Origin: Pseudomonas allokribbensis
Lineage (GTDB): Bacteria > Pseudomonadota > Gammaproteobacteria > Pseudomonadales > Pseudomonadaceae
Assembly (NCBI RefSeq): GCF_014863605.1
Contig: NZ_CP062252.1
Location: forward strand, 372,001-436,000
DNA length: 64,000 nt
Direction: 5' to 3'
The notes below the pieces were generated by a model that made no database searches, was not told where the DNA came from, and saw nothing but the letters and a program-made list of their open reading frames with translations. This document shows, piece by piece, positions 17,493 through 26,707 of this stretch (its first letter is position 1; each line of letters begins with the position of its first letter). A program made the translations under genes and the position numbers.

Positions 17493-18248
17493 ATGATCAA
17501 ACGCCTGCTTCTCGCTCTCGCCAGTGCCTCCGTGTTGTTGATCAACACTGGCCACGCCGAAGAAAGTCCCGACACCGATCTGGTGCTCCTCACCGAAAAC
17601 TTCCCGCCGTACAACATGGCGAAGAACGGCAAGAATTTCGCTCAAGACGAAAACATCAACGGCATCGCCACAGACATTGTGCGCGAGATGTTCAAGCGTG
17701 CCGGTATCACTTACAGCCTGACCCTGCGCTTCCCCTGGGAACGGGTCTACAAGCTGGCGCTGGAGAACCCCGGTTACGGTGCGTTCGTCATGGCACGCCT
17801 GCCGGATCGCGAGACGCTGTTCAAGTGGGTCGGCCCCATCGGCCCGGATGACTGGGTCATGCTGGCCAAAGCCGACAGCAAGATCACCCTCGAAACCCTG
17901 AACGATGCGCGCAAGTACAAGATCGGCGCTTACAAAGGCGATGCGATTGCCGAGACCCTGGCCAAGCAGGGCCTGAAACCGGTGGTGGTGTTGCGCGATC
18001 AGGACAACGCCAAAAAGCTCGTCAGCGGTCAGATCGACCTGTGGGCCACCGGCGATCCTGCCGGGCGGTATCTGGCGCGACAGGATGGCGTGACCGGGTT
18101 GAAAACCGTGCTTCGTTTCAACAGCGCCGAACTGTATCTGGCGCTGAACAAGGACGTGCCGGATGAGGCTGTTGCCAAACTTCAGGCAGCACTTGATCAG
18201 ATGCGCAAGGACGGCGTGGTCGACGAGATCATGGGGCGGTATCTGTAG
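17493..18248 (+). CDS. Periplasmic amino-acid-type solute-binding protein
   Basis: The 251-residue protein has a signal peptide (MIKRLLLALASASVLLINTGHA) and an SBP_bac_3 fold: DLVLLTENFPPYNM, the domain around NGIATDIVREMFKRAGI, and the C-terminal PDEAVAKLQAALDQM. Members of this subfamily often stand without permease or ATPase genes, as here. It follows hisF on the same strand. Whether it binds histidine or a related metabolite is unknown. Its last 20 bases overlap the end of the convergent Vps62 gene, so no terminator separates them. Confidence 0.82.
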   Translation: MIKRLLLALASASVLLINTGHAEESPDTDLVLLTENFPPYNMAKNGKNFAQDENINGIATDIVREMFKRAGITYSLTLRFPWERVYKLALENPGYGAFVMARLPDRETLFKWVGPIGPDDWVMLAKADSKITLETLNDARKYKIGAYKGDAIAETLAKQGLKPVVVLRDQDNAKKLVSGQIDLWATGDPAGRYLARQDGVTGLKTVLRFNSAELYLALNKDVPDEAVAKLQAALDQMRKDGVVDEIMGRYL

Positions 18249-19602
18249 CTGCTGACGATTCCGATGACGACTGCTGAACAACGCTGACGCCGCCTTTGAT
18301 GGTTTCCGTCGATGGGCTTCCCGCCATTACAGTTATCAGTGTTGCTGTCTCGACTGCTTCTGGCGGGTATTCACTCATGACAAAACTGATGTCATCGGTG
18401 TAACCAAGCGGGACGGTGACTTCAGTGCCATCCTCCCGTACCAGCTCGTAGTGACTTTCCATCTGATACACCGCGACCGATTTGTGTTTCGCCGCCATGG
18501 CGATGACGACCCGAGAGTCCGATTCGCTCCACTCGTTCGAGGATGTTTCGGTGTGAGTGAAACTCCTCGGCAGGCACGCCGAGAACTTTGTCGCACGGAT
18601 ATCACTGAGCATCGCCGCCGGCCAGGCCTTGGTGAATTCGATGGCGGTATGGCGATTGAATAACCGCATGACTGCTGCATTTTGCGCCCTTGGCGCTTTC
18701 CATTTGATCGACTGAGTCTGTTCCGTGGTATTTCGGCCATACCCGACCAGCACATATTGGTCGGTTCTTTTCAGATCGTAGTAACGCGAACTGTGAAATC
18801 CATCATTGGGTTGAGCGTAATCCCTGACTGTGAACCACGGAAGGCGGGCAATCTGTGTGACCTTCGCCGCCCCGCTTTCAGGATTCATGTGTGTAGAAAG
18901 TACCGGAGCTTCTGCAGGTTCGCTGACTTGAACCGGAATATGTATCCGCAACGCATACGCGGAAGGGTTGATTGCCGGTTTGTTGTGGGTCGGGACACCG
19001 ATGAAGGTGCCGGGCGCAAAGCAGATTTCGCCCGCTGCGGCGGTCGGAGGATCAATGCTCCAAGCGCTGAAGTTCAGCGTTGCACCACTGCCTTTGTCAT
19101 CCCAGACCAGATCGCCGAGGTCGGCAGAAACGACCAGATCGGCCCTGACGCAACGGATTGCGTTGATTGAGGGTTTGCCGTGATCGCTGGAGCAGGTCAT
19201 ACCCAGCGCGACGTAGCCCTGCGGCGCAATCGGGCGCCAGATCGAAGTACGGGTGGCGGCTCCCGCCCCGGATTCTTTCCAGACAAGTTCGAAGTCGGTG
19301 GGGCGGCTGAGTGCTTTTCCTCTGCTGTTACCGTCGTCTTGGAACGCTCCCTCGCAGACCACTGCGGCGACAATTTCGCCGTTGATGGAGGTGTTGTTGG
19401 GTATGACGATGTCTCCCAACGGAAAGTATCCCGGCAAGAGATCAGGAGCAGGCGCGGGGCGCCAGAAGGTAGCGGATTTTGCCCGCGAGCCTTGGGTATT
19501 CCAGATTCGGTGAAACTCGCTCGTGAAATTGATCAGTAGGTTATCGAGCTTGATGGGTTCCATTGCTCTGGTGGGCAATGAAGTATTGTCGTTGGTAGTC
19601 AT
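18229..19602 (-). CDS. Vps62-related protein
   Basis: The 457-residue protein belongs to the Vps62 (DUF946) group, otherwise best known from fungi and plants. Evidence is the repeated motif FWRPAPAPDLLPGYFPLGD (residues about 46-64) and IWRPIAPQGYVALGMTCS (about 121-138), with the intervening LVWKESGAG and LVWDDKGSGA lines and CFAPGTFIG. These look like successive blades of a beta-rich repeat domain. The C-terminal region has segments such as YALRIHIPVQV and ends in a serine-rich tail. There is no signal peptide. AGGA lies six bases before the ATG. It stands alone and overlaps the preceding gene by 20 bases tail to tail. Function unknown; lectin-like or membrane-associated roles are possible. 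By eye its base composition is less GC-rich than the his genes. Confidence 0.8.
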   Translation of the reverse strand: MTTNDNTSLPTRAMEPIKLDNLLINFTSEFHRIWNTQGSRAKSATFWRPAPAPDLLPGYFPLGDIVIPNNTSINGEIVAAVVCEGAFQDDGNSRGKALSRPTDFELVWKESGAGAATRTSIWRPIAPQGYVALGMTCSSDHGKPSINAIRCVRADLVVSADLGDLVWDDKGSGATLNFSAWSIDPPTAAAGEICFAPGTFIGVPTHNKPAINPSAYALRIHIPVQVSEPAEAPVLSTHMNPESGAAKVTQIARLPWFTVRDYAQPNDGFHSSRYYDLKRTDQYVLVGYGRNTTEQTQSIKWKAPRAQNAAVMRLFNRHTAIEFTKAWPAAMLSDIRATKFSACLPRSFTHTETSSNEWSESDSRVVIAMAAKHKSVAVYQMESHYELVREDGTEVTVPLGYTDDISFVMSEYPPEAVETATLITVMAGSPSTETIKGGVSVVQQSSSESSAATDTAP

Positions 19603-19718
19603 AGTCAGTCCTGAAAGTTGAAAGGCAACTCAAAAGAGTCGCGACCTGTTGCAGGTCTAACTATCCGGAAGCCGCTCAGGTGCCTGGCGGTAACTATGTA
19701 TAGGCGTGTTTCGGTTCG

Positions 19719-20495
19719 CTACCGGTAAGTCCCGTCTTTGCCATGAGCGGCCGTGGCGCGATTGCTGCGCACGCTGATCATCTGCTTGATGTCGATCCAC
19801 TCGATGCCTTGGGCTTTCAGCTTCGGCAGTTCCCGTTCCAGCACAGCCAGCGTCTGTGGATAAGGATGGCCGATCATCACCGCCGAACCCTGCTTGCGAG
19901 CCAGGCTGATCGCCGTCTGCAACTGGGTGAAAATCGCCGCTTCAGTGCGCTCGTCATCGAGAAACACATCCCGCGAGACGCTCGCCAGATCGATCTTCTG
20001 TGCCTGTTGAGCAGCGACCGTTTGCGCGCTGGTGCGGCTGTCGACGAAGAACTTGTGACGGCGTTGCAGCTCCCCCATCAACCACGCCATCGCCACCGGC
20101 TGCGCCGTCATGCGACTGCCCATGTGGTTGTTGATGCCGGCGGTGTGGGGGACCATTTTGAACGCGGCGTTCAGCCGTTTCTCAAGCTCTTCGATGGGCA
20201 GTTCAGGATGCCAGGCAAACGGGCCGGTGGCCGGGTCCATCGGCATGTGCAGGATCACGATCTTGCCGGCGCGATGGGCTTCGCGGGCAAATTCGGTGGC
20301 GTGCGGGGTGTCGGGCATGATTGCCGTGGTGACGGGCCCGGGGAGGGCCAGCACGCGGCGATCCCGGGGCAGGTTCTGCCCCAGGTCGTCGATGATCAGT
20401 GTCAGGTAGGCTTTTTGTGGTGTCGGTCTGGCAGGCTCTGCGTGAGCAGCACCTGCCAGACAGCACAGCAGGACAAAGACAAAACGCAAAGACAT
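19719..20495 (-). CDS. yibQ: Divergent polysaccharide deacetylase family protein (YibQ)
   Basis: The 258-residue exported protein has a signal peptide (MSLRFVFVLLCCLAGAAHA) and the YibQ/DUF610 fold: LTLIIDDLGQN, TTAIMPDTPHA, HMPMDP, and INNHMGSRMTA, matching the metal-site residues of polysaccharide deacetylases in diverged form. It probably acts on cell-wall glycans in the periplasm, though activity is unproven for the family. ATG 20495 begins two bases after the ctpA stop, in the order envC-ctpA-yibQ that is common in proteobacteria, implicating the operon in cell-wall remodelling. Confidence 0.88.
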   Translation of the reverse strand: MSLRFVFVLLCCLAGAAHAEPARPTPQKAYLTLIIDDLGQNLPRDRRVLALPGPVTTAIMPDTPHATEFAREAHRAGKIVILHMPMDPATGPFAWHPELPIEELEKRLNAAFKMVPHTAGINNHMGSRMTAQPVAMAWLMGELQRRHKFFVDSRTSAQTVAAQQAQKIDLASVSRDVFLDDERTEAAIFTQLQTAISLARKQGSAVMIGHPYPQTLAVLERELPKLKAQGIEWIDIKQMISVRSNRATAAHGKDGTYR

Positions 20496-20497
20496 CC

Positions 20498-21817
20498 TCA
20501 ACGGCCGGACGTGATGCTCAGGCCTTTGAGCAGGCTCAGGGCCTGGGCCAACTGGTAATCGTCATCCTGCGGCATGGCTTTCGGTTTCGCGCCGGAGCCG
20601 GTCGGTTTGTCTGCGCCGCCGTTGCCGTTGCCCAGGTGACCCTGCAGGTCGGCTTCCTTGAAGTATTCGCCGTCCGCTTCGTTGGTGATCTTGGCCTTGC
20701 GTACTTCGATGTCCGGGACGATGCCCTGGGCCTGGATCGAGCGGCCGTTCGGCGTGAAGTACAACGCGGTGGTGATCTTCAGCGCGCGGTCGTTGTTCAG
20801 CGGCAGCACGGTTTGCACCGAGCCCTTGCCGAAACTGGTGGTGCCCATGACCACGGCGCGTTTCTGGTCTTGCAGGGCGCCGGCGACGATTTCCGAGGCC
20901 GAGGCACTGCCACCGTTGATCAGCACGACCATTGGCACGGCTTCGCTTTCGTCTTTGCCGGTGGCGGAGAAGCGCAGTTCGGAGTTGGCGATCCGGCCCT
21001 TGGTGTAGACGATCAGGCCTTTGGTGATGAAGTGGTCGACCACTTCCACCGCTGCCTGCAGCACGCCGCCCGGGTTGTTGCGCAGGTCGAGGATGATGCC
21101 GTTGAGCTTCTTGCCGTTGTCCTTGCGCAGCTTGGCCAGAGCCTTGGAGACTTCCTCGCCGGTCTTGACCTGGAACTGGGTGATGCGGATCAGGCCGTAA
21201 CCCGATTCCAGCAGTTGCGCCTTGACGCTCTTCACCTGAATTACCGCACGGGCCAGGGTCACGTCGAACGGTGTACCGCCGTCGCGCACCAGGGTCAGGG
21301 TGATTTTCTGGCCGATCTTGCCGCGCATCTTGTCCACGGCTTCGGTCATGGTCTGGCCACGGGTCGGCGCGCCGTTGATCTTGACGATGAAGTCACCGGC
21401 CTGGATGCCGGCCTTCGACGCTGGCGTATCGTCGATTGGCGACACGACCTTGATGAAACCGTCTTCCGAGCCGACTTCGATGCCCAGGCCGCCGAACTCA
21501 CCGCTGGTGCTTTCCTGCAGCTCGGTGAAATCTTCCGGGCCGAGGTAGGCCGAGTGCGGGTCGAGGTTGCTGAGCATGCCCTTGATGGCGTTTTCCAGCA
21601 GGGTCTTGTCGTCCACCGGTTCGACATAGGCGGCCTTGATCCGGTCCATGACCTCGGCAAAGGTGCGCAACTCTTCCAGCGGCAACGGGGCCTTGGAAGT
21701 CGCGGCAGTGCCTGCCGGAGCGACAGCCGGAGCCGGTTGAGCGGCGAACGCCAGAGGCGCGCCGATCACCAGGGCGATCGTCAGGGCCAGCGAGGTAAGA
21801 CGGGACAAATGCAGCAT
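20498..21817 (-). CDS. ctpA: S41 family C-terminal processing peptidase
   Basis: The 439-residue protein has a signal peptide (cleavage after PLAFA), an N-terminal helical part (DRIKAAYVEPVDDKTLLENAIKGML), a PDZ domain (GLGIEVGSEDGFIKVVSPIDDTPASKAGI region) and the S41 protease core. The catalytic Ser lies in NGGSASASEIVAGAL and the Lys follows in GTTSFGKGSVQ. It ends with a low-complexity tail rich in Gly and Lys. In pseudomonads the CtpA proteases degrade peptidoglycan cross-link hydrolases with lipoprotein adaptors, matching the envC neighbour. Length is normal for bacterial CtpA. Confidence 0.94.
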   Translation of the reverse strand: MLHLSRLTSLALTIALVIGAPLAFAAQPAPAVAPAGTAATSKAPLPLEELRTFAEVMDRIKAAYVEPVDDKTLLENAIKGMLSNLDPHSAYLGPEDFTELQESTSGEFGGLGIEVGSEDGFIKVVSPIDDTPASKAGIQAGDFIVKINGAPTRGQTMTEAVDKMRGKIGQKITLTLVRDGGTPFDVTLARAVIQVKSVKAQLLESGYGLIRITQFQVKTGEEVSKALAKLRKDNGKKLNGIILDLRNNPGGVLQAAVEVVDHFITKGLIVYTKGRIANSELRFSATGKDESEAVPMVVLINGGSASASEIVAGALQDQKRAVVMGTTSFGKGSVQTVLPLNNDRALKITTALYFTPNGRSIQAQGIVPDIEVRKAKITNEADGEYFKEADLQGHLGNGNGGADKPTGSGAKPKAMPQDDDYQLAQALSLLKGLSITSGR

Positions 21818-21851
21818 GTCGAACGAACTCCTAAAGTTGGTGACTCAACGC

Positions 21852-23157
21852 CTATCCTTGCGCGCGGCACCATTGCGCCGGATCACTCGGGTGACCCTGC
21901 TGACGAATTGCGAAATACAGCGCTGGTGTGTCCTGCCCGCCACTGCTACCGACAGTGGAGATGGACTCACCGGCTTTTACCACGTCACCAGCCGACTTCA
22001 GCAGCGTCTGGTTATGACCGTAAAGGCTCAGAAAACCGTTGCCGTGATCAAGGATCACCAGCAGCCCGGCACCGCGCAACCAGTCGGCAAACACCACGCG
22101 CCCGCCGTGTACGGCGTGCACCTGGCTGCCGGCGGAGGCGCTGATCATCACGCCATCCCACTTGGTGCGGGCATCGTCGCCACGGGTTTCACCGAAGCGT
22201 GCCAGCAGTCGACCATCAACCGGCCATGGAAGTTTTCCCCGGGTGGCGGCAAAAGGGCCGCCGAATGTCTCGCCGCTGCTGGAAACCAGCGCACCAGGTG
22301 TGGGTCTGGCTTGTTTTCGCGGGGCGTCGCTGGTGTCCGAGTCCGCATCGGCGCGGGCCTGGGCCTCACGCAAACGCTTTTTTTCGGCTTCCTGCTGGGC
22401 GATGAGCGCTTTCTGCCGCGCTTCTTCTGCCTCACGGGCCTGGCGGGCCAGGGTTTCTTCAATGGTTTTAAGGACTTTAGACAGGTCTGCCTGATCCTGC
22501 TCGCGGGAGGCCAGTTTCTGATCGCGCGCCTTCACGTCGTCGTTGAGCTTGGCCAGCACCTGCTGGCGCTCCTTGCGAACCTTGTCGAGTGCGTCGCGCT
22601 GGGTGTCGAGGTCGCTTTTCTGCACCAGCAACTGGGCTTGCTGCGTGGAAATGTCTTTTTCGACATTGGCCAGTTGGCGCAGGGTTTCGTTGAAGTTCTT
22701 CAGCTGCTCCAGGCGGGCCTGGCTCAGGTAGTCGTAATAGGTGAGGGTGCGGGCGAACTTCTCGGGATTCTGCTGATTGAGCAGCAGCTTGAGGTATTCC
22801 TGCCGGCCGTTCTGATAGGCCGCGCGGGCCTGGATGGCGATCAGTCGTTGCTGTTCAGTGCGCGCGCTCTGGAGTTTTTTTTTTCTCCGCATCGAGCCGC
22901 TGCAGCTCGGATTCGCTCTTTTTCAGCTCTTTTTGCAGGGCGTCGACCTGTTTTTCGAGATTGCCCATCTCGGTTTCAGTGCCCTTGAGCTCTTTCTGAA
23001 CGCCGGATTTTTCTTCCTGGAGCTTGCCCAGCAGCTTTTTCAGCTCGGCGATATCCTGACGCGTGGCGTCCAACTGTTGTTGGGTTTGCGCGCGCTCGTC
23101 AGCGAAGGCCGGTTGGAGCAGGCATGTCAGAGCGAGGGCGATCAGGACGCGAAGCAT
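21852..23157 (-). pseudogene. envC: Murein hydrolase activator EnvC, frameshifted at a poly-A run
   Basis: The 5' part (from the ATG at 23157) encodes a signal peptide (MLRVLIALALTCLLQPAFA) and the coiled coil DATRQDIAELKKLLGK to LQRLDAEKKK, then leaves frame and stops at 22855. The rest, from about 22890 to 21852, continues the coiled coil (KLQSARTEQQRLIAIQARAAY) into a LytM/M23 domain (GSQVHAVHGGRVVFADWL, LDHGNGFLSLYGHN) in another frame. The join is a run of ten A on the coding strand; nine would restore one 434-residue reading frame with the sequence EKKKLQS. The LytM domain lacks the usual zinc-ligand motif, as in EnvC activators of amidases. The gene is either disrupted, a slippage/phase-variable site, or a base-count error. 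Confidence 0.88.
22875..22884 (-). repeat. A10 homopolymer in envC
   Basis: Ten consecutive T on the plus strand (A10 in the envC mRNA) coincide exactly with the frame change between the two halves of envC. Confidence 0.95.
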
Positions 23158-23211
23158 AGAGGCGGGCGGCACCAGGGTAAGGGACGGCCTAGTATGCCCG
23201 CCCCACGCGGC

Positions 23212-23247
23212 AAAAAAAACGCCTCAAAGCCAACTGCTTTGAGGCGT
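23212..23247 (-). terminator. Terminator of gpmI
   Basis: A 12-bp inverted repeat (ACGCCTCAAAGC / GCTTTGAGGCGT) is followed on the minus strand by eight T. It lies about 50 bases after the gpmI stop and 55 bases before the envC start, so envC-ctpA-yibQ probably has its own promoter. Confidence 0.88.
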
Positions 23248-23293
23248 TCGTCATAAAAAGCCGTTTCAGGCTGATTACAGGGCGTTTTTGATA

Positions 23294-24820
23294 TCAGACC
23301 AGAATCGAAGTGCCAGTCATTTCCACCGGTTTTTCCAGCCCCAGCAGTTTGAGCATGGTCGGCGCCACGTCCGCCAGCACGCCACCTTCACGGACCTTGA
23401 GGTCGCGTTTGCCGACATAGATGAACGGCACCGGTTCGGTGGTGTGAGCGGTGTGCGCCTGGCCGGTGGCTTCGTCGGCCATTTGTTCGACGTTACCGTG
23501 GTCGGCGGTGATCAGCGCTTCGCCGCCGACCTTTTCCAGCGCCTCGACGATGCGGCCGACGCAGGTGTCCAGGCATTCCACGGCTTTTACCGCCGCCTCG
23601 AACACACCGCTGTGGCCGACCATGTCGCCGTTGGCGTAGTTGACCACGATCACGTCGTAGCGCTGATTCTCGATGGCATCGACGATGCGGTCGGTGACTT
23701 CCGGTGCGCTCATTTCCGGCTGAAGGTCATAAGTGGCGACTTTCGGCGACGGGATCAGGATGCGCTCTTCGCCCGGGAACGGTTCTTCGCGACCGCCGGA
23801 GAAGAAGAAGGTCACGTGGGCGTACTTTTCGGTTTCGGCGATGCGCAGTTGGGTCTTGCCGTTTTTCGCCAGATAGTCGCCGAGAACATTTTCCAGGCTG
23901 CCCGGCGCAAAGGCTGCGGGGGCCGGGATGCTGGCGGCGTATTGGGTGAGGCCCACGTACTGCACTTTTGGCTGGCGTGCGCGCTCGAATTCCTTGAAAC
24001 CGTCTTCGACAAACACGCGGCTCAGCTCGCGGGCACGGTCAGCGCGGAAGTTCATGAACACCACGGCGTCGCCGTCTTCGACTTTTACCGGCTCACCGAT
24101 GCTGGTGGCTTTGACGAATTCGTCGCTCTCGCCACGGGCGTAGGCGGCTTCCAGGCCTTCCTGGGCGGTGGCGGCGTTGAATTCACCCTTGCCGTCGACG
24201 ATCAGGTTGTAGGCCTGGGAGACGCGGTCCCAGCGGTTGTCGCGATCCATGGCGAAGTAGCGGCCGATGATGCTGGCGATGCGGCCCTTGCCGAGCGCCT
24301 GGAAGGTCGCGTCGAGCAGTTCGATCGACGACGCGGCGCTTTTCGGCGGCGTGTCACGGCCATCGAGGAAGGCGTGCAGGTAGATTTTTTCGGCGCCACG
24401 CTTGAAAGCCAGTTCGGCCATGGCGATCAGATGATCCTGGTGGCTGTGAACGCCGCCGTCCGACAGCAGCCCCATGAAATGCACGGCCTTGCCGGCGGCC
24501 ACGGCTTTGTCCACGGCGGCGCAGATGGTCGGGTTCTCGAAGAACTCGCCGTCGCGGATCGCTTTGGTCACGCGCGTGAAGTCCTGATACACCACGCGGC
24601 CGGCGCCGAGGTTCATGTGACCGACTTCGGAGTTGCCCATCTGGCCGTCCGGCAGGCCGACGTCCATGCCGCTGCCCGAGATCAGGCCGTTCGGCACGGT
24701 GGCCCACAGGCGATCCAGCACAGGCTTTTTGGCCGCGAAGACGGCGTTGGATTCGGGGCTGTCGCTGTGACCGAAGCCGTCGAGAATCATCAGGACCAAA
24801 GGTTTAGGCGTGGTAGTCAT
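23294..24820 (-). CDS. gpmI: 2,3-bisphosphoglycerate-independent phosphoglycerate mutase
   Basis: The 508-residue glycolytic enzyme interconverts 3- and 2-phosphoglycerate with two Mn ions. The alkaline-phosphatase-like metal motif [11 protein letters not shown], the catalytic Ser64 in GNSEVGHMN, and the C-terminal metal site [11 protein letters not shown] with [10 protein letters not shown] are present. The ATG at 24820 is preferred over GTG at 24829 since family members begin MTxTPKPLVL. It has its own terminator and lies upstream of envC, the usual order. Confidence 0.97.
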   Translation of the reverse strand: MTTTPKPLVLMILDGFGHSDSPESNAVFAAKKPVLDRLWATVPNGLISGSGMDVGLPDGQMGNSEVGHMNLGAGRVVYQDFTRVTKAIRDGEFFENPTICAAVDKAVAAGKAVHFMGLLSDGGVHSHQDHLIAMAELAFKRGAEKIYLHAFLDGRDTPPKSAASSIELLDATFQALGKGRIASIIGRYFAMDRDNRWDRVSQAYNLIVDGKGEFNAATAQEGLEAAYARGESDEFVKATSIGEPVKVEDGDAVVFMNFRADRARELSRVFVEDGFKEFERARQPKVQYVGLTQYAASIPAPAAFAPGSLENVLGDYLAKNGKTQLRIAETEKYAHVTFFFSGGREEPFPGEERILIPSPKVATYDLQPEMSAPEVTDRIVDAIENQRYDVIVVNYANGDMVGHSGVFEAAVKAVECLDTCVGRIVEALEKVGGEALITADHGNVEQMADEATGQAHTAHTTEPVPFIYVGKRDLKVREGGVLADVAPTMLKLLGLEKPVEMTGTSILV

Positions 24821-24912
24821 GGAATCCACTCGTGGCTAATAAAGAAGAGGGCGATGGAAAAGGGAGTTGGAGTTTAAAGCGAAGTTCCGACCGCGTCACC
24901 GCCGGACGGGGT

Positions 24913-24940
24913 TTGGCCGACCATAGTGGCTGTGTATACT
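24913..24940 (+). promoter_or_regulatory. Candidate sigma-70 promoter for the rhodanese-grxC-secB genes
   Basis: TTGGCC (24913-24918) and TATACT (24935-24940) are separated by 16 bases; transcription would begin near 24947, about 27 bases before the ATG at 24974. Confidence 0.5.
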
Positions 24941-24973
24941 GGCCGACATTTTAACGCCCTGGAACCTCCTTCG

Positions 24974-25387
24974 ATGGTTGCTCACCTGATTGAATTTGCC
25001 ACTAACCACTACATTCTTGTCGGTATCTTCGTCGTACTGCTGGCATTGCTGCTGGCGCACACAGTGCAGGGCGGCGGTAAAAGCCTGAGCACGGGCGAGC
25101 TGACCGCACTGGTCAACAAGGAAGCCGGCGTGGTGGTGGACATCCGTCCGAGCAAGGATTACGCCGCCGGTCACATCGTTGGCGCGGTGAACATTCCCCA
25201 GGACAAACTGGCCGCCCGCATCGGCGAGCTGGAAAAACACAAGGCCAAGACCATCATTCTGGTCGACGCCCTGGGCCAGACCGCCGGCACCCACGCCCGC
25301 GAGCTGATGAAATCCGGCTTCACCGCCGCCAAGCTGTCCGGCGGGATTTCCAGCTGGAAAGGCGACAACCTGCCGCTGGTGAAGTGA
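24974..25387 (+). CDS. Membrane-anchored rhodanese-like protein, catalytic Cys absent
   Basis: The 137-residue protein has one N-terminal transmembrane helix (YILVGIFVVLLALLLAHTV) and a rhodanese domain (VVVDIRPSKDYAAGHIVGAVNIP; GGISSWKGDNLPLV). Where active rhodaneses carry Cys at the start of the active-site loop, this protein reads LVDALGQTAGTHA, with no cysteine, so sulfur transfer is unlikely. It resembles the YibN family encoded next to grxC and secB in many gamma-proteobacteria, which is the arrangement here: its stop is one base before grxC. Confidence 0.9.
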   Translation: MVAHLIEFATNHYILVGIFVVLLALLLAHTVQGGGKSLSTGELTALVNKEAGVVVDIRPSKDYAAGHIVGAVNIPQDKLAARIGELEKHKAKTIILVDALGQTAGTHARELMKSGFTAAKLSGGISSWKGDNLPLVK

Positions 25388-25388
25388 T

Positions 25389-25643
25389 ATGAGCGAAGTC
25401 ATCGTCTACTCCAGCGATTACTGCCCTTACTGCTCGCGCGCCAAGTACCTGCTCGCGAACAAAGGCGTGGCCTTCGAAGAGATCAAGGTCGATGGCAAGC
25501 CGCAAGTGCGCGCCGCCATGGCCCAGAAGGCCGGACGCACGTCCGTGCCGCAGATCTGGATCGGCGACACCCACGTCGGCGGATGTGACGATTTGTTTGC
25601 CCTGGAGCGCGCCGGCAAGCTCGACGCGCTGCTCAAGGCCTGA
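25389..25643 (+). CDS. grxC: Glutaredoxin 3
   Basis: The 84-residue thioredoxin-fold protein has the active site CPYC (Cys12, Cys15), the cis-proline segment RTSVPQIWIG, and the GSH-binding GGCDDLFALE motif. It reduces protein and small-molecule disulfides with glutathione. It sits between yibN-like and secB genes in the conserved order. Confidence 0.97.
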   Translation: MSEVIVYSSDYCPYCSRAKYLLANKGVAFEEIKVDGKPQVRAAMAQKAGRTSVPQIWIGDTHVGGCDDLFALERAGKLDALLKA

Positions 25644-25700
25644 ACTGCTGCACCTGCAAACCAAGAACCCTAAAAGACCCAAGATCAGAAAGGATCTGAG

Positions 25701-26186
25701 ATGACTGACCAACAGAACACTGCAGCCAGCGAAGAAGAAACCGCACCGCAATTCTCCTTGCAGCGCATCTACGTACGCGACCTGTCCTTCGAAGCCCCGA
25801 AAAGCCCGGCGATCTTCCGCCAGCAGTGGGACCCGGCGGTCGGTCTGGATCTGAACACCCGTCAGAAGGCGCTGGAAGGCGATTTCTACGAAGTCGTGCT
25901 GACCCTGTCCGTCACCGTGAAAAACGGTGAAGAAGTCGCCTTCATCGCTGAAGTGCAGCAGGCCGGTATCTTCCTGATCAAGAACCTGGACGCGGCTTCG
26001 ATGAGCCACACCCTGGGTGCGTTCTGCCCGAACATTCTGTTCCCGTACGCTCGCGAAACCCTGGACAGCCTGGTGACCCGTGGTTCGTTCCCGGCCCTGA
26101 TGCTGGCCCCGGTGAACTTCGACGCCCTGTACGCGCAAGAGCTGCAGCGCATGCAGGAAGCCGGCGAGACCCCGACCGTTCAGTAA
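25701..26186 (+). CDS. secB: Protein-export chaperone SecB
   Basis: The 161-residue cytoplasmic tetramer chaperone keeps preproteins unfolded and hands them to SecA. Recognisable blocks are [33 protein letters not shown], and [20 protein letters not shown] ending NFDALY. A RBS (AGGA) lies shortly before the ATG. It ends the operon, followed by a strong terminator. Confidence 0.98.
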   Translation: MTDQQNTAASEEETAPQFSLQRIYVRDLSFEAPKSPAIFRQQWDPAVGLDLNTRQKALEGDFYEVVLTLSVTVKNGEEVAFIAEVQQAGIFLIKNLDAASMSHTLGAFCPNILFPYARETLDSLVTRGSFPALMLAPVNFDALYAQELQRMQEAGETPTVQ

Positions 26187-26204
26187 GCGGTCGATGCAAC
26201 AACG

Positions 26205-26232
26205 AAAAAAGCGCCGTTACAGGCGCTTTTTT
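26205..26232. terminator. Bidirectional terminator secB / trmL
   Basis: AAAAAAGCGCC and GGCGCTTTTTT form an 11-bp stem with a six-base loop and T-runs on both strands, serving the converging secB and trmL genes. Confidence 0.92.
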
Positions 26233-26251
26233 CTTGGGCGATCGTATGGTG

Positions 26252-26707
26252 TTACTTGAAGTCGTTCTGCCGCCACGCTTCGTACACGGCCACCGCTACG
26301 GTGTTGGACAGGTTCAGGCTGCGGCAACCTTCGCGCATCGGCAGGCGCAGACGCTGTTCGGCGGGTAGGGCATCCAGCACTTCCGCCGGCAGGCCACGGC
26401 TTTCCGGGCCGAAGATGAACGCATCGCCGGGGACGAACGCCGCATCGTGAAACGGTCGCGAACCCTTGGTGGTGAAGGCGAACAACCGAGGGTTACCGAG
26501 GCTTTCCAGGCAACTGGCCAGGTCGGCATGGCGCTGCAGAGTGGCATACTCGTGGTAGTCGAGACCGGCGCGACGCAGGCGCTTGTCGTCCATCTCGAAG
26601 CCCAGCGGTTCGATCAAATGCAGGTGGCAGCCGCTGTTGGCGCACAGCCTGATAACGTTACCGGTGTTCGGTGGAATTTCCGGTTGAAAAAGGATGACGT
26701 GAAACAT
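26252..26707 (-). CDS. trmL: tRNA (cytidine(34)-2'-O)-methyltransferase TrmL
   Basis: The 151-residue SPOUT methyltransferase modifies the wobble base of tRNA-Leu isoacceptors. Diagnostic segments are MFHVILFQPEIPPNTGNVIRL at the N-terminus (shortened in reading), FIFGPESRGLP, RLPMREGCRSLNLSNTVAV, the trefoil-knot AdoMet site. Start at 26707 gives the family's usual length; longer upstream frames run into the divergent gene. Its ATG overlaps the ATG of the divergent gene at 26706 within the palindrome CATG. Confidence 0.95.
   Translation of the reverse strand: MFHVILFQPEIPPNTGNVIRLCANSGCHLHLIEPLGFEMDDKRLRRAGLDYHEYATLQRHADLASCLESLGNPRLFAFTTKGSRPFHDAAFVPGDAFIFGPESRGLPAEVLDALPAEQRLRLPMREGCRSLNLSNTVAVAVYEAWRQNDFK

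Noticed and set aside
15881..17632. A 583-codon open frame antisense to hisA and hisF
   Set aside because: Translation has no recognisable motif and spans two certain genes; typical of GC-rich antisense frames.
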